Below, piece by piece: positions 16,766 to 26,432 of a stretch of DNA of 64,000 nt. The notes under the pieces are model-generated. The model ran no database searches. It was not told the origin of the DNA and saw nothing but the letters and a program-made list of their open reading frames with translations. The stretch's first letter is position 1. Each line of letters starts with the position of its first letter. Made by a program: the position numbers and the translations under genes. This stretch comes from GCA-002708315 sp963676635. GTDB lineage: Bacteria > Bacteroidota > Bacteroidia > Bacteroidales > F082. The DNA is taken from NCBI GenBank assembly GCA_963676635.1, contig OY781105.1, forward strand, positions 744,001-808,000, given 5' to 3'.

Positions 16766-17948
16766 AAGCTTCAGCTAATATTGCCTTATCAGGTGAATAC
16801 TGTTTTATTCTTATCCTTAGTGCCACCCATGATGTTATCAATCCCGTAATCATAAATATCAGGAGGGCCACTATTTCAGGAGTAATCTTCTCAAAAGGAG
16901 CACCAATTTGATAAACCTTAAAGAATCCATAAAGGAAATGAGTATAAGGAATAAATTGTGCATAAACCGAGTCAAAGAAAGGCATTCCAAACATCGGGAA
17001 AGTAAATCCACTGAATACAAACGCCGGGGAATTATAGAAAAAAGCAATGTCCAGTGCCAGCAGTTCATCATCAAGTGTAACAGAAAGCATCATTCCCAGC
17101 ATTATATTCGACAAAATAAATACAGAGAACAGTACTACAAGTTCAAACTCCTTATCCCGGAAAGGTATTCCAAATGCAACAAACAGCAATCCTATAAATA
17201 ATGATATTGCCAGTCCGTGTGCCAAATAAATAAGCGCCTTGCCCACAATAATATTTATAGCTTTACCATTACTAACTTCAATCAATTTCCCAAAAGTACC
17301 CTTTGAGTACTCAGAGTTAACAGATCTGGTAGCAATAAAGAACACAATCATCTGCAGCAGCACCGTCATTAATCCCGGTACCAGGTAATACAGATAATTA
17401 TAAATAGGATTAAAAAGCGGCTTTGAGTCTACATTAACAGGTACAGCAAGGTTCATCGCCTGTTCTTTGGTTAGCCCTGATGACACTAATCGTTCAATGG
17501 TAGCCCCTGCCGACACAGTACCCACAATAGTATAAGCTTCGCGCAGAAGGATATTTCCAAATACAATATTAGAAGAGTTAGTATAAGCCACCACTCTTGT
17601 ATTTTTGCCCTTAACAACATCTCTTTCCATGCCACGAGGGATACGAAATATGGCATGTTCATCATGATTAAGGAAAAAATCATCAAGCTCATCCTGAGAA
17701 CTGATATAATAAGTAACCTTCATGGATGGCGAGCTGTTAATAAACTCCACCAGCGTACGGGATAGCTTAGAATTATCCTCATCAAAGACAGCAACCGGTA
17801 TTTTCCTCAGGGCACCTTCTATATATATAAAAGCCAAAATAATAAAAACCACCACCGGAACTACAAGCATTAAATTCCTTACAGAAGGGTTTCTATAGGA
17901 AATGCCCAGTTCGCGATAAGCAACTTTTATAAATCCGGGATACTTCAT
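16758..17948 (-). CDS. ABC-2 type permease, first of a pair
   Basis: 396 residues, same architecture as its downstream neighbour: N-terminal helix (about 24-44), periplasmic domain, then NPIYNYLYYLVPGLMTVLLQM and a cluster of helices. Begins 6 bp after the hlyD-like gene. Together the two permeases should make a heterodimeric inner-membrane exporter core. Confidence 0.88.
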   Translation of the reverse strand: MKYPGFIKVAYRELGISYRNPSVRNLMLVVPVVVFIILAFIYIEGALRKIPVAVFDEDNSKLSRTLVEFINSSPSMKVTYYISSQDELDDFFLNHDEHAIFRIPRGMERDVVKGKNTRVVAYTNSSNIVFGNILLREAYTIVGTVSAGATIERLVSSGLTKEQAMNLAVPVNVDSKPLFNPIYNYLYYLVPGLMTVLLQMIVFFIATRSVNSEYSKGTFGKLIEVSNGKAINIIVGKALIYLAHGLAISLFIGLLFVAFGIPFRDKEFELVVLFSVFILSNIMLGMMLSVTLDDELLALDIAFFYNSPAFVFSGFTFPMFGMPFFDSVYAQFIPYTHFLYGFFKVYQIGAPFEKITPEIVALLIFMITGLITSWVALRIRIKQYSPDKAILAEAYD

Positions 17949-17954
17949 TTACTA

Positions 17955-18935
17955 CTAATATTCTATTTGCACAGTCATACCCGGACGAAGACCATCTACT
18001 TTTTCAATCGGAGTAAGTCTCACCTCGAATGTTTTCAAATCAAAGTCTCCTTTAGCCTGCGTAGGAACCCATGTAGCAAAGTCAGCCATCACCGCCAGGT
18101 AAGAAACTCTCAGATCAATGGTTTTGCCACCGATACCAGGCACTTTACCCTTTAGCACACTACCTTTCTTAAACACATCAAGCTTATCCTCACGAACATT
18201 AACAATAGCATAGATATCCTCAGGTATCATGATGGTCATTAATGGATAACCAGCAGCCATCACCTCCCCTTCTTCAGAAAGCCTGTCAGATATTTCGCCA
18301 CTCACAGGAGCAACAATCTCAAGTTGCTCATAAAACGCTTCAGCCTCCTGAAGCATAGCTGAAGCAGCCTCAGCTTCTCCGGCAACAACACTTATATCGG
18401 TAGTTGTGGCACCAATCTTTGCCATATCATAAATAGCCTCAGCAGCTTCCATTTCATTTTTCGCGGCGGTATATTTAAACACCATCTCATCCATCTCCTG
18501 TCTGGAAATAATACTATCGGCATACAACACCTTAAATCTATTGTAAGTTTTTTCAGCAAATTCAAACTGGCTTTTAGCCATCTGGAATTGATTCTTAGCT
18601 GCTTCTACTTCTTCTTTTCGGGTACCTTCTTTCACTCTGTTAAGCATCGAATGAGCTGCATTCCTGATACCTTCAGCCTGCCCTAGCCGGGCATTCATAA
18701 TATTTGGCTCAAGAGTAGCCAGCACTTGTCCTTTCTCAACATAATCGCCCAAATCAGCTAATATAACATCTATCCTTCCTGGGATTTCAGAGGCTACATT
18801 AACAGTAGTTGTTTCAAACATTCCCACGATTACATTCTCCGTATCTTCATCATGGCGGATAATAATTACTATTACGGCAATGATAATTACTATTACCGGA
18901 ATAGCGAGAGCAAATACACTTTTATTAATTTTCAT
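17955..18935 (-). CDS. HlyD-family membrane fusion protein
   Basis: 326 residues. N-terminal membrane anchor (residues 7-26), biotinyl-lipoyl half-motifs around VASEIPGRIDVILADLGDYV and a later VAPVSGEISDRLSEEGEV, separated by a long coiled-coil hairpin rich in Ala, Glu and Lys. It links the inner-membrane permeases to the TolC-like channel. Its start overlaps the tolC-like gene by 11 bp. Confidence 0.9.
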   Translation of the reverse strand: MKINKSVFALAIPVIVIIIAVIVIIIRHDEDTENVIVGMFETTTVNVASEIPGRIDVILADLGDYVEKGQVLATLEPNIMNARLGQAEGIRNAAHSMLNRVKEGTRKEEVEAAKNQFQMAKSQFEFAEKTYNRFKVLYADSIISRQEMDEMVFKYTAAKNEMEAAEAIYDMAKIGATTTDISVVAGEAEAASAMLQEAEAFYEQLEIVAPVSGEISDRLSEEGEVMAAGYPLMTIMIPEDIYAIVNVREDKLDVFKKGSVLKGKVPGIGGKTIDLRVSYLAVMADFATWVPTQAKGDFDLKTFEVRLTPIEKVDGLRPGMTVQIEY

Positions 18936-20397
18936 TCTGCTTATTATTTATCAGTTGAACAATTTTATCGGGATTACCTGTTGCCAGATATAATTCCGAA
19001 AGAGATATATAATACTCATACAGCGAGTTAAGCCTTTCTACAGTAACACCTTCCAGTAATAACTGCGCATCAATAACATCAATTGACTTTGCCATTCCCT
19101 CGCTGAATCTTTTCTCAATAATTTCAAGATTTTTAGATGCCAGAGCAACAGTGGGTTTCATAGAAATATATTTTTCTTTACTGTTGAGAACCCCTCGATA
19201 TGAGCTTTCCACCCACAAGCTAACCTGCTCATGGGCATAAACATCAGCTCTATCAACTTCTTCCTGTAAGAATTTTGATGATTTAACCTGATTAAACTTC
19301 TTTAAACCATGAAATATATTTATCTGAGCCTGTACACCAACCATAGCCGGTGGCATAATAACAGGATACTCTTCTCTGAAGAATCCATACTCACCCCATG
19401 CTGCAATTTGCGGCATAAACTCACTCATATCAAGTGCATACTTCTGATCTACCATTTTCCTTTGCTGTTCAATCATGCCGAACAGAGGCTGACCGCCTTT
19501 CGCTTCATTCTGTAAATCAGAAAGATTAACAGGCACTTCCTGATAACGTAGCTTATCAGTAGCATTAACATTAACAGTATCGCTCAGTCCCATTGTTGTT
19601 TTCAATGCAAGTATTGCCAATGCCAGCTCATTCTCTGTGTCCTTAAGTTCACGCCGGGCTTCAGCAACAGCCACCTGGGCGCGTAACAGCTCATGTGGAG
19701 GAATAACACCAATCTCAATAGCTCTTTTTGCCTGTGCTTCATGCTTTTCCATTCCTAACAGAACATCGCCTCTTGTTTCGGCAACTTGTTTTAACAGAAC
19801 CACACCAAAGTATGTTTCAATAGTTTCCTTAATAACCTCATTACTCACCTTACGCAGATTGGTTGATGCGTACTGATACTCTGCATCAGCAAATCGCTTA
19901 CCTGCAACTACTTTTCCGCCAAGGAAAATAGGTTGAAGGGCTGTTATATTAAGATTGGGGTATTGTTGCTGATCGATCACTATATTATAAGTAGGCACTT
20001 TACTCATTAGTCCAACTACATCGTTATAAATAGTCGCCTGCACTTCCGGAGGCAACTCAAGTCCCTTTGCAATTGCTTCACCGTACTTGCCTGCCACATC
20101 ATCAATTGATCCTTTAACAAGATCCATATTCACTTCCGGATTCTCACTCATATAAGTATACCCACCCATTACATCAATGGAAGGTAAAAAATCGCCGATG
20201 GCGGCTTTCTGCAGATACTCTTTCTGGTATACAACCTGCTTAAACTGTTGTATTTTTGAGTTGTTAATCAATGCGCTGTCTATTGCATCTTCAAGACTAA
20301 TATTCAGCACTTCATTTTGTGCCATGGCAATCTGTGCCAAAAAGATCACAAAAAATAAAGTTAATGTATTAAAACACTGTTTTTTACAAATATCCAT
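18925..20397 (-). CDS. TolC-family outer membrane efflux protein
   Basis: About 490 residues when started at the ATG at 20397, giving a signal peptide that ends at IAMAQ. An in-frame ATG at 20442 adds only 15 non-signal residues. The two-fold repeated helical hairpin of OEP proteins is visible: an N-terminal SLEDAIDSALINNSKIQQ and a second half with VESSYRGVLNSKEK and a KRFSEGMAKSIDVIDAQLLL segment. First gene of the efflux operon. Confidence 0.9.
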   Translation of the reverse strand: MDICKKQCFNTLTLFFVIFLAQIAMAQNEVLNISLEDAIDSALINNSKIQQFKQVVYQKEYLQKAAIGDFLPSIDVMGGYTYMSENPEVNMDLVKGSIDDVAGKYGEAIAKGLELPPEVQATIYNDVVGLMSKVPTYNIVIDQQQYPNLNITALQPIFLGGKVVAGKRFADAEYQYASTNLRKVSNEVIKETIETYFGVVLLKQVAETRGDVLLGMEKHEAQAKRAIEIGVIPPHELLRAQVAVAEARRELKDTENELALAILALKTTMGLSDTVNVNATDKLRYQEVPVNLSDLQNEAKGGQPLFGMIEQQRKMVDQKYALDMSEFMPQIAAWGEYGFFREEYPVIMPPAMVGVQAQINIFHGLKKFNQVKSSKFLQEEVDRADVYAHEQVSLWVESSYRGVLNSKEKYISMKPTVALASKNLEIIEKRFSEGMAKSIDVIDAQLLLEGVTVERLNSLYEYYISLSELYLATGNPDKIVQLINNKQNEN

Positions 20398-20504
20398 ATC
20401 AAAATGATTAACTGTAAACCAACAAAAATCGATAAAAATCACACTAATCCTACAATAATAACAAAAAAAGCAAGTCAGTGTAATCTAATAGTTTTAAATT
20501 GCGG

Positions 20505-20529
20505 CCTGTTTTTACAGGGTGCAAAGTTA
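20505..20529 (-). promoter_or_regulatory. Probable promoter and leader hairpin of the efflux operon
   Basis: On the minus strand TAACTTTG (20522-20529) matches TAnnTTTG. It is followed by a small hairpin CCTGT-aaaa-ACAGG at about 20505-20518, about 110 bp before the tolC-like start. No clear -33 box. The rest of the 20398-20578 gap has no gene. Confidence 0.4.
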
Positions 20530-20578
20530 TCCAAATTAACATCAAAAAAAATACTAATCACATTAAAAATTATTTCAT

Positions 20579-21475
20579 ATGAAACCTACATTACTAATAC
20601 TTGCAGCAGGAATCGGAAGCCGCTATGGAGGCGTAAAACAGATGGACAAGATTGGCCCTTCCGGTGAAAGCATTATTGATTATTCTATTTATGATGCCAT
20701 ACGAGCAGGATTTGGCAAGGTAGTTTTTGTTCTAAATTCAAAAATTGAAAAGGATTTCAAAGAGGTATATGAAAAACGTCTGGCAGGGAAAATCGAAACT
20801 GGTTATGTTATTCAGGAGCTAACTAATGTTCCTGAGGGCATTGATATAAATCCCGACAGGGTTAAACCGTGGGGCACAGCTCATGCAGTGCTTGTTGCCA
20901 AGGATATTATTAATGAACCTATGGCTGTGCTTAACGCTGATGACTTTTACGGTAAGGAGGCTTTTTCGGTGCTTGGTGGTTTTTTAGCTGATATGAGCAA
21001 TGATTCCACTGATTATGCAATGGTTGGTTACAAGCTAGCCAATACGCTTTCTGAGAATGGTACTGTATCGAGGGGTATATGCAAAACATCAGATGGTTTT
21101 TTAACTGATGTTGTTGAAAGAACCAGCATCGCCAGAGATGGCAGCAAGATTTATTTTGATGATAACGGCGCTAAAGAGGAGCTTGATGGTTATGCTCTTG
21201 TTTCAATGAATCTGTGGGGCTTCTCTCCTGCTTTTTTCCAACAAACGGAGGCTGATTTCAGGAGGTTTATTGCCGACAATGCCAATGAGCTAAAGGCTGA
21301 GTTTTATATCCCTTTTGTTGTGAACAATCTTATTAATAACAATGAAGCAACGTTAAAAATGCTTACCAGTAACGACCAGTGGTTTGGTGTTACTTATAAG
21401 GAAGATAAAGAAGCTACTATTGCAAATGTAAGTAAACTCATTAGCGATGGTGTATACCCTGAGAGGCTTTGGTAG
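20579..21475 (+). CDS. Sugar-1-phosphate nucleotidyltransferase-like protein
   Basis: 298 residues. The N-terminal LILAAGIGSRYGGVKQMDKI motif is the nucleotide-binding loop of the NTP_transferase fold, with the Lys and GPSGESIIDYSIYDA continuation seen in Bacteroidota homologues. VLNADDFYG (around 118-126) holds the metal-binding Asp. The product is often called nucleotidyltransferase or UTP-glucose-1-phosphate uridylyltransferase, but sugar and nucleotide cannot be fixed here. Stands alone, divergent from the efflux operon. Confidence 0.8.
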   Translation: MKPTLLILAAGIGSRYGGVKQMDKIGPSGESIIDYSIYDAIRAGFGKVVFVLNSKIEKDFKEVYEKRLAGKIETGYVIQELTNVPEGIDINPDRVKPWGTAHAVLVAKDIINEPMAVLNADDFYGKEAFSVLGGFLADMSNDSTDYAMVGYKLANTLSENGTVSRGICKTSDGFLTDVVERTSIARDGSKIYFDDNGAKEELDGYALVSMNLWGFSPAFFQQTEADFRRFIADNANELKAEFYIPFVVNNLINNNEATLKMLTSNDQWFGVTYKEDKEATIANVSKLISDGVYPERLW

Positions 21476-21485
21476 TGGGGATTAA

Positions 21486-21513
21486 GTGATGAGTGAGCAG
21501 TGATGAGTGAGCA
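21486..21513 (+). repeat. Heptamer array gtgatga/gtgagca
   Basis: Four 7-bp units immediately after the nucleotidyltransferase gene, leading into the interspersed repeat that starts near 21498. Confidence 0.6.
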
Positions 21514-21812
21514 GAGCGATTTGTTTTAGGTATTCAGGTGCTTCCTGTTGGGAAGTTGCTTTCTCGCATTTTCGCCCCGTCGCATAGTCGCACAGTCGCT
21601 TTTTTGTCTGAACCTTGATTTACCTGATTAATTTGATTTCTTGATTTAGTGTGGGTGGTGGTTTTTGATTTATTTATCGGTTACCGTCAACATTGAACGT
21701 TGAATTTCAAAGCCCTGAAAGGGCGCCCTGTAATAGCATAGGGCGGAAGCCCTATGACCATATCGAAGTACGTATTAAGGCTGAAAGCCTGGCCTGTTGT
21801 TATGGGTTTTGC
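21498..21812 (+). repeat. Interspersed repeat A, copy 1
   Basis: About 315 bp nearly identical to 31788-32101 in direct orientation. Its distal part (from about 21690, containing agccctgaaagggcg) also recurs inverted near 41335-41450. No convincing gene. Short open frames across it appear in the other copies only as by-products. Confidence 0.85.
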
Positions 21813-21856
21813 ATTGCGATTAATTTAAGAAAAACCCACCATAAACCAAACCCAGC

Positions 21857-22030
21857 GTCGTCATTGCGAGCGGCTTAACGTACACTTATATTTCAACGAC
21901 GTAATTTTATGCCGCGTGGCAATCTGTTGGGAGAATGGCAGTCCCGGTTTTGTCTAACAGATTGCTTCGGCAACTTAACTTTTGTGATAAGTTTTAACAA
22001 TGCAATCGCCTCGCAATGACGGCATCTTTT
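21857..22030 (+). repeat. Interspersed repeat B (cgtcattgcgag element), copy 1
   Basis: Begins cgtcattgcgag and ends cgcaatgacg, so its ends are themselves inverted repeats. An inverted, nearly full copy lies at about 41103-41272 and a partial one at about 40965-41035. Non-coding. Confidence 0.8.
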
Positions 22031-22075
22031 TTGTTTTTGTGGGTCTTGCGTTGCGAATAATTTTAGAAAAACCTT

Positions 22076-22133
22076 CGCTGAACGTAGATTAAATGAGAAA
22101 GTTTGAATGTAAAGTACATTAGCTGCAGTGGGG
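22076..22133 (+). repeat. 58-bp inverted repeat, left copy
   Basis: Matches 31726-31783 in reverse complement with few mismatches (contains agtacattagctgcag). The two copies lie at the two sides of the 22-31.7 kb accessory island. Confidence 0.8.
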
Positions 22134-22259
22134 ATGTATTATTTAAGAAATAATAATCCCAAGAAAGCAGAATCATTCTTAAAGGAATGTAGTGACTATA
22201 AAGGAGGTAACTATCTGCTGAAGGAGATTGCATTACACATTTTAAAGCATATCGAATGA
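22134..22259 (+). pseudogene. 3' fragment of a lost gene (helical-repeat-like)
   Basis: A 41-codon open frame encodes a helical segment with NNPKKAESFLKEC and YLLKEIALHILKHIE before a stop. It begins exactly where the 58-bp inverted repeat ends and has the look of a TPR-type C-terminus. I read it as the tail of a gene cut off by the rearrangement; it is too short to assign a family. Confidence 0.4.
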
Positions 22260-22356
22260 CATTTGTTGTTTGTATATAAGCTTTTGGGTAACCAATCAGC
22301 AAAAGGTTTATAATCAAAAAATCAAATCATAGACATGGTTAGTAGAAGGAATACTG

Positions 22357-24177
22357 CTAATATATAAAAATCCTTTTGGTACTAAAACTACCTTCATCTT
22401 GAATTTTCAAAAGGTAAAGCCCTTTACTCAGGTGTTTAATATTCAATCGGATTGAATTAGATATTGGTTCTGATTTCAATACTGGACTACCTTTAATATC
22501 AAATAGTTCAATAATCAAACTTTGTGTTTTGAAATCTAATGGTATGTCTATATTTAACACTGAGTTTGCTGGATTGGGATATACATTAATGGGTATTGCA
22601 TCTAAACTAACTTGGTTTTCTTCCGGGTTTTGTGTTTCCTCAACCTCAACCTGTAAGAAACAATCCGTCATGTCAATATTCCCTGATACAATTGAGTCTG
22701 GACATAGACTGTCATAAACAAAACTATTTGTATATAGTGTATCCTGCTCCAGGCTAGAGTTTATCTTGTACATATATATATCAGTATGGTTCATGTCGTT
22801 TTCAAATATACTACAAGAAATTACATATTTTTCATCAAATGTTTTTACCATACTGGAAATACCTGTTGTATTTGGCCGTATTTGAGCATAGTAAACATGC
22901 CCTGATGTATCAAAAACCACCTCTCCAAATGGATTATGAGCCGCTTCAGGCCCTATAACTGCGCTTGAAATAAACATAGAATCATTTAAAGGTTCGACTT
23001 CTATGAAAAGATTATCCTGAGTACCTGGAATGATAGAATCACCCCAAATACGTTTATATCCAAGTTCTTCACCTTCATGATTTATAAACATCATTAATGA
23101 GTTTCGAATATTCCCAATAGGATAATCAAGAAATTTTCCTCCAACTCCCATCATTACTGAGTCACTAATTGGGATAATTGAATAAGCTCTCCCAACTAAG
23201 CTATCACTAACACCGAAGGGTAACAACCATTTTTCATTAAACTGGCTGTCGACACCAATAAACATCGGTCGTAACCAAACATGGTTCGGGTTGTCAGGAT
23301 AAGGATAATAGCAATGTCCACTAATAATATAGTCCTCACCAACCTTGTATAGTTTTTCACCAGAAGCAAAAGCAATCAACGGATGATTATTCTTAGAAGC
23401 ATATGGTTTAGACCACAACAAATCTCCATCAATATTATAACACAGCAAGAATATTTGGTTGATTTGTTCTTCACTTTCAACACGACTCAATACAAGTATG
23501 TTTCCATGCTCATTTATAATAACATCAAGCGGATATCCCCACATATAGCCCCAGTCTTTGTACAATGTACACCATTCCTTTTCACCACAAGCATTAAATT
23601 TAATTAAAAAAGGCCAATTAATTTCACTAAAATCTATTCCTGCTATATATTTATTTCCGAGACTATCTTGACATGCAGCAAACCCAAGTCTTACTCCCGA
23701 ATGAATAAGTTTTTTGTCATATAACAAGTTACCATTAATGTTGGTTTTAATATTCCAGCCTTCACCATTTCCACTTGAAATAACATCCCATCCAACCATG
23801 TAGTATCCCTTATCATAATCTTCTATAATATCGTAAACTTCATTGTAGTGGTTGTTGGTTCCATAGTTAGTGCTCCACCTATACCCAGTATTTCCATATA
23901 TAAGCGTATCAGAATTAATTATTCTTGAGAAAGCTGATTCAATACGGAAATTATTTACATCATATTGCAAGGGTATGTTTTGATAATTTTGCGCTTGTTG
24001 TGAAGAAATTGGCAAAATCACTTTCCTATCAGGGTTTGATGTGTTGTGGTAATATTCCTGTGTTTGTGCCCACGAATAATTAATCAGTAAAATGCTAATT
24101 AGGATTAATCTAACAATCTTTTTCTCTGGCTGTTTCCAACAAAAGCAAAAACAGAATTTATCTTTTCCCATTTTCAA
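22357..24177 (-). CDS. Secreted T9SS protein, beta-propeller-like, family I
   Basis: 606 residues with signal peptide (hydrophobic core LILISILLINYSWA). The body carries repeated G-x-LLW/LLY strand motifs typical of beta-propeller surface proteins. The C-terminus (VYPNPANSVLNIDI to LKIQDEGSFSTKRIFIY) is a T9SS type A sorting domain. It is homologous to the tandem pair at 42338-45565, sharing the KWLLPFG block and the YDSLCPDSI...DMTDC segment before the sorting domain. Surface exposure is expected. Binding or catalytic role unknown. Confidence 0.85.
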   Translation of the reverse strand: MKMGKDKFCFCFCWKQPEKKIVRLILISILLINYSWAQTQEYYHNTSNPDRKVILPISSQQAQNYQNIPLQYDVNNFRIESAFSRIINSDTLIYGNTGYRWSTNYGTNNHYNEVYDIIEDYDKGYYMVGWDVISSGNGEGWNIKTNINGNLLYDKKLIHSGVRLGFAACQDSLGNKYIAGIDFSEINWPFLIKFNACGEKEWCTLYKDWGYMWGYPLDVIINEHGNILVLSRVESEEQINQIFLLCYNIDGDLLWSKPYASKNNHPLIAFASGEKLYKVGEDYIISGHCYYPYPDNPNHVWLRPMFIGVDSQFNEKWLLPFGVSDSLVGRAYSIIPISDSVMMGVGGKFLDYPIGNIRNSLMMFINHEGEELGYKRIWGDSIIPGTQDNLFIEVEPLNDSMFISSAVIGPEAAHNPFGEVVFDTSGHVYYAQIRPNTTGISSMVKTFDEKYVISCSIFENDMNHTDIYMYKINSSLEQDTLYTNSFVYDSLCPDSIVSGNIDMTDCFLQVEVEETQNPEENQVSLDAIPINVYPNPANSVLNIDIPLDFKTQSLIIELFDIKGSPVLKSEPISNSIRLNIKHLSKGLYLLKIQDEGSFSTKRIFIY

Positions 24178-24296
24178 TTTTTTAAAAGAAAAAATCTAAC
24201 CCACATACTTTTAATATGCAGGATTAGGTTCTTATATATTTTCAAAATACTATTAGTTACCATTGTTTGGTGAACTCATTTTAATCAGAACAATAT

Positions 24297-24491
24297 CTAT
24301 TCAATTACGGCAAATTTAACACTTTCTATTAACTCCTTCTTGGCCGATTCCTCATAATTGGCAGATAAATACCTTAAAAAAAGAAACGAAAGCATATAAT
24401 CACGGAAACCATCAGCATTCATTGCCCCACGAAGCTGGTCTGCTATTGCCCAAAGGGTTTTACTTAATTTATGTTGTTCTATTTGTGTCAT
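24297..24491 (-). pseudogene. hsdM: hsdM N-terminal fragment, copy 1
   Basis: Encodes the first about 55 residues of a type I restriction-modification DNA methylase (MTQIEQHKLSKTLWAIADQL, then FRDYMLSFLFLRYLSANYEE) and then leaves homology at KKEL, where the 730-bp duplication ends, running into nine unrelated residues and a stop. No methylase domain remains. Confidence 0.8.
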
Positions 24492-25062
24492 CCTGTATTC
24501 TTTTTTGTCTGAATCAGGATTTTCCTGATTTAAGGATTTCCTGATTACTTTGTTTGGTGTATTTGGGGTTGTATATTTTTTTAAACTGTAAACTTTTGCC
24601 ACCAAAATTGATTAGCTAGCCAATAGGCTTATCGTAGGCTACAACATAGTTTTTAGCTTGCGCCAGGTGCACATCTTCTAAGTTGATGAGTGCTTTTAGT
24701 TCGACAATTACCAAATCTTCCACCACAAAATCAGCGCGTCTTGTGCCTACTTCAATATCTTCATAGTAAATGGCATGTTCTTGTTCTCTGGCAAAAGAAA
24801 TACCTGCATGCTCCAATTCAATAGCCAAACATCTCTGGTAAATGACTTCCTGAAATCCATTGCCCAGGGTATTATGTACTTTCATTGCACAACCATTTAT
24901 TTTGTATGTCAGTTCATCGAAGGTCATAAACAATTATTTTTTTCCATCCTGTTAATATAAAATCTTGTACATCTTACTATCCTGTACACTATTATTTTTT
25001 CAAATCCTGTTCATCCTGTCATCCTGTAAATCCTGATTCAGACAATTTTTTAATTAACCCCC
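24335..25062 (+). repeat. Direct repeat D, copy 1 (hsdM start plus GxxExxY gene)
   Basis: About 728 bp matching 31002-31729 almost base for base at a constant offset of about 6.67 kb. Both copies carry the same gene fragments and spacer sequence. Recombination between them would remove the IS elements and the AbiE genes. Confidence 0.88.
24514..24933 (-). pseudogene. GxxExxY protein with in-frame amber stop, copy 1
   Basis: The first 105 residues are a GxxExxY-family protein (GNGFQEVIYQ gives the name motif; ADFVVEDLVIVELKA resembles a PD-(D/E)xK core). At 24616-24618 a TAG interrupts the frame exactly where the family continues G-L-LINFG: the following codons in the same frame read LINFGGKSLQFKK and run on for 33 codons to a TGA at 24514-24516. 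A single TTG to TAG change explains it. The same stop is in copy 2. It lies just upstream of the hsdM fragment. Confidence 0.78.
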
Positions 25063-25209
25063 ACCCCCACTGAGCGTAGTTTGTAACTACTCTCGCCTAT
25101 CAAAAATGCAATAAGAACAGTTATTATGCAGAATTATATTTACAGTATTTGGGTGTAGTTTCAAATTACACCCAGAGGGGGTTGTAGAATACCCCTTTCT
25201 AAGGCAATG

Positions 25210-26102
25210 CTAAATTAGACAATTTTCTTCAATTTGTTTATTTAATGATGTTGACTTGTTGGAAACTTGAAGAACGAAAGTTTTCAATAAATCAATATCA
25301 CAATACTTCCTGGGTGGCAAATACCCTAATGATTTATGAGGTCGATGATTATTATAGTCCTCCATCCATTCTTCAGTTTTTTCTCGTACATCCAACAGAT
25401 CCCTAAAGATGAATGCATCAAGCACATTTTCCCTGTATGTTCTGTTTAATCGTTCTATATAGTCATTCTGCGTAGGTTTCCCTGGCTGGGTATACTGAAA
25501 TTCAATTCCTTTTACTTCGGCCCAGTTCTGTAGTATTGTAGCAATAAATTCAGGTCCATTATCCATGCGAATCTTCTTTGGCAAGCCTCTCTTCTTTACC
25601 AGTCGGTTTAGTATATAAACCACCCTTCTGCTTGGAAATGAATGCTCCACATCAATATGTAACGCTTCACGGTTGTAATCATCCATTATATTAAATGTCC
25701 TGAATTTTCTTGAATTATCAAGTGAATCACTCATAAAATCGATACTCCAGGTATTATTCATAGTAGCCGGTACAACTAATGGTTCCTTTACTCTCTGAGG
25801 CAACCGTTTTTCTTCTTTCGCCTTAAACTCAAACCAATAGACCGATAAACCCGGAATACTCTTTTATAATTCCATTTATAACCTCTATTCCTCAAACGGT
25901 GATACGACAACCAAAATCCTTCTTTTGGATGAGCCTCAACATTTTGATTTAACAAGTCAATTATCTCTGAATCATCCCGCTTAACAGGTTTGTTATAATA
26001 ACCAGCCTTGCTAAGCGATAATACCTTGCTAGCCCTGTGAATACTGCAAATGCTTTCCTCTTTTAACTCATTTACTATTTGCTTCTTTTCACAAGGCTTC
26101 AT
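25210..26102 (-). pseudogene. IS3-family transposase orfB (DDE integrase), frameshifted
   Basis: Two overlapping frames, 25788-26102 (N-terminal, HTH_21-like region with LSKAGYYNK and HRLRNRGYKWNYKRVFRV) and 25210-25803 (integrase core). The DDE residues are in SIDFMSD, RMDNGPEF and YIERLNRTYRE. The join falls in an A-rich run, where one extra A would restore RRKKKKRLPQRVKEP, so a 1-base loss has split the gene. The element is probably inactive unless slippage rescues it. Confidence 0.85.
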
Positions 26103-26365
26103 AGCTTTTTTTCGATTATTTCCTTCGCTACCTTTAGATCCAGCGATACTTCAGCATACATATGCTTAAGTTTCGTATTCTCCTGCTCCAGTTCTTTAAG
26201 CCTCTTGAGTGATTTTGTGTCCATGCCTTCATAGCGCTTGCGCCAATTATAAAAGGTGGCTCTGCTAATACCATTCTCTCTAACAATGGTTTGTAGATCC
26301 TTGCCATTGTCATAGTCTTTTAATATGGCTGCGATCTTCTCCGGTGTGAATTTCTTTTTCTTCAT
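26099..26365 (-). CDS. IS3-family transposase orfA (HTH protein)
   Basis: 88 residues: HTH of the IS3/IS911 type (FTPEKIAAILKDYDNG, ISRATFYNWRKRYEG) followed by a leucine-zipper-like coiled coil (LKRLKELEQENTKLKHMYAE). Its end overlaps the orfB ATG. A slippery GAAAAAAAG run just before the stop fits the usual -1 frameshift that makes OrfAB. Confidence 0.88.
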   Translation of the reverse strand: MKKKKFTPEKIAAILKDYDNGKDLQTIVRENGISRATFYNWRKRYEGMDTKSLKRLKELEQENTKLKHMYAEVSLDLKVAKEIIEKKL

Positions 26366-26432
26366 ATTTAACAGTTTAAAATTAATAAATTTTGTCTAAT
26401 CTTAGACTGTCTTATTTTTTGGGGATACTACA

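Larger units (their letters stand above)
25183..26432 (-). mobile_element. IS3-family insertion sequence (about 1.25 kb)
   Basis: Bounded by imperfect inverted repeats: TGTAGAATACCCC at 25183 and, on the other strand, TGTAGTATCCCC ending at 26432, each continuing to a shared TTAGACAA about 30 bp inward. Contains orfA and a frameshifted orfB on the minus strand. No target duplication is evident (left flank gggt, right flank ctat), so a flank may have been rearranged. The element sits inside a remnant of a REP-associated transposase. Confidence 0.85.

Noticed and set aside
21693..21878. Short open frame encoding a 61-residue product across repeat A/B, also at 41250-41435 on the other strand
   Set aside because: It follows the interspersed repeat exactly, has no start signal and is broken in the third copy. 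A by-product of repeat DNA.
22063..22317. 84-codon minus-strand frame near 22.1-22.3 kb
   Set aside because: It is antisense to the better-supported gene tail and crosses the 58-bp inverted repeat.
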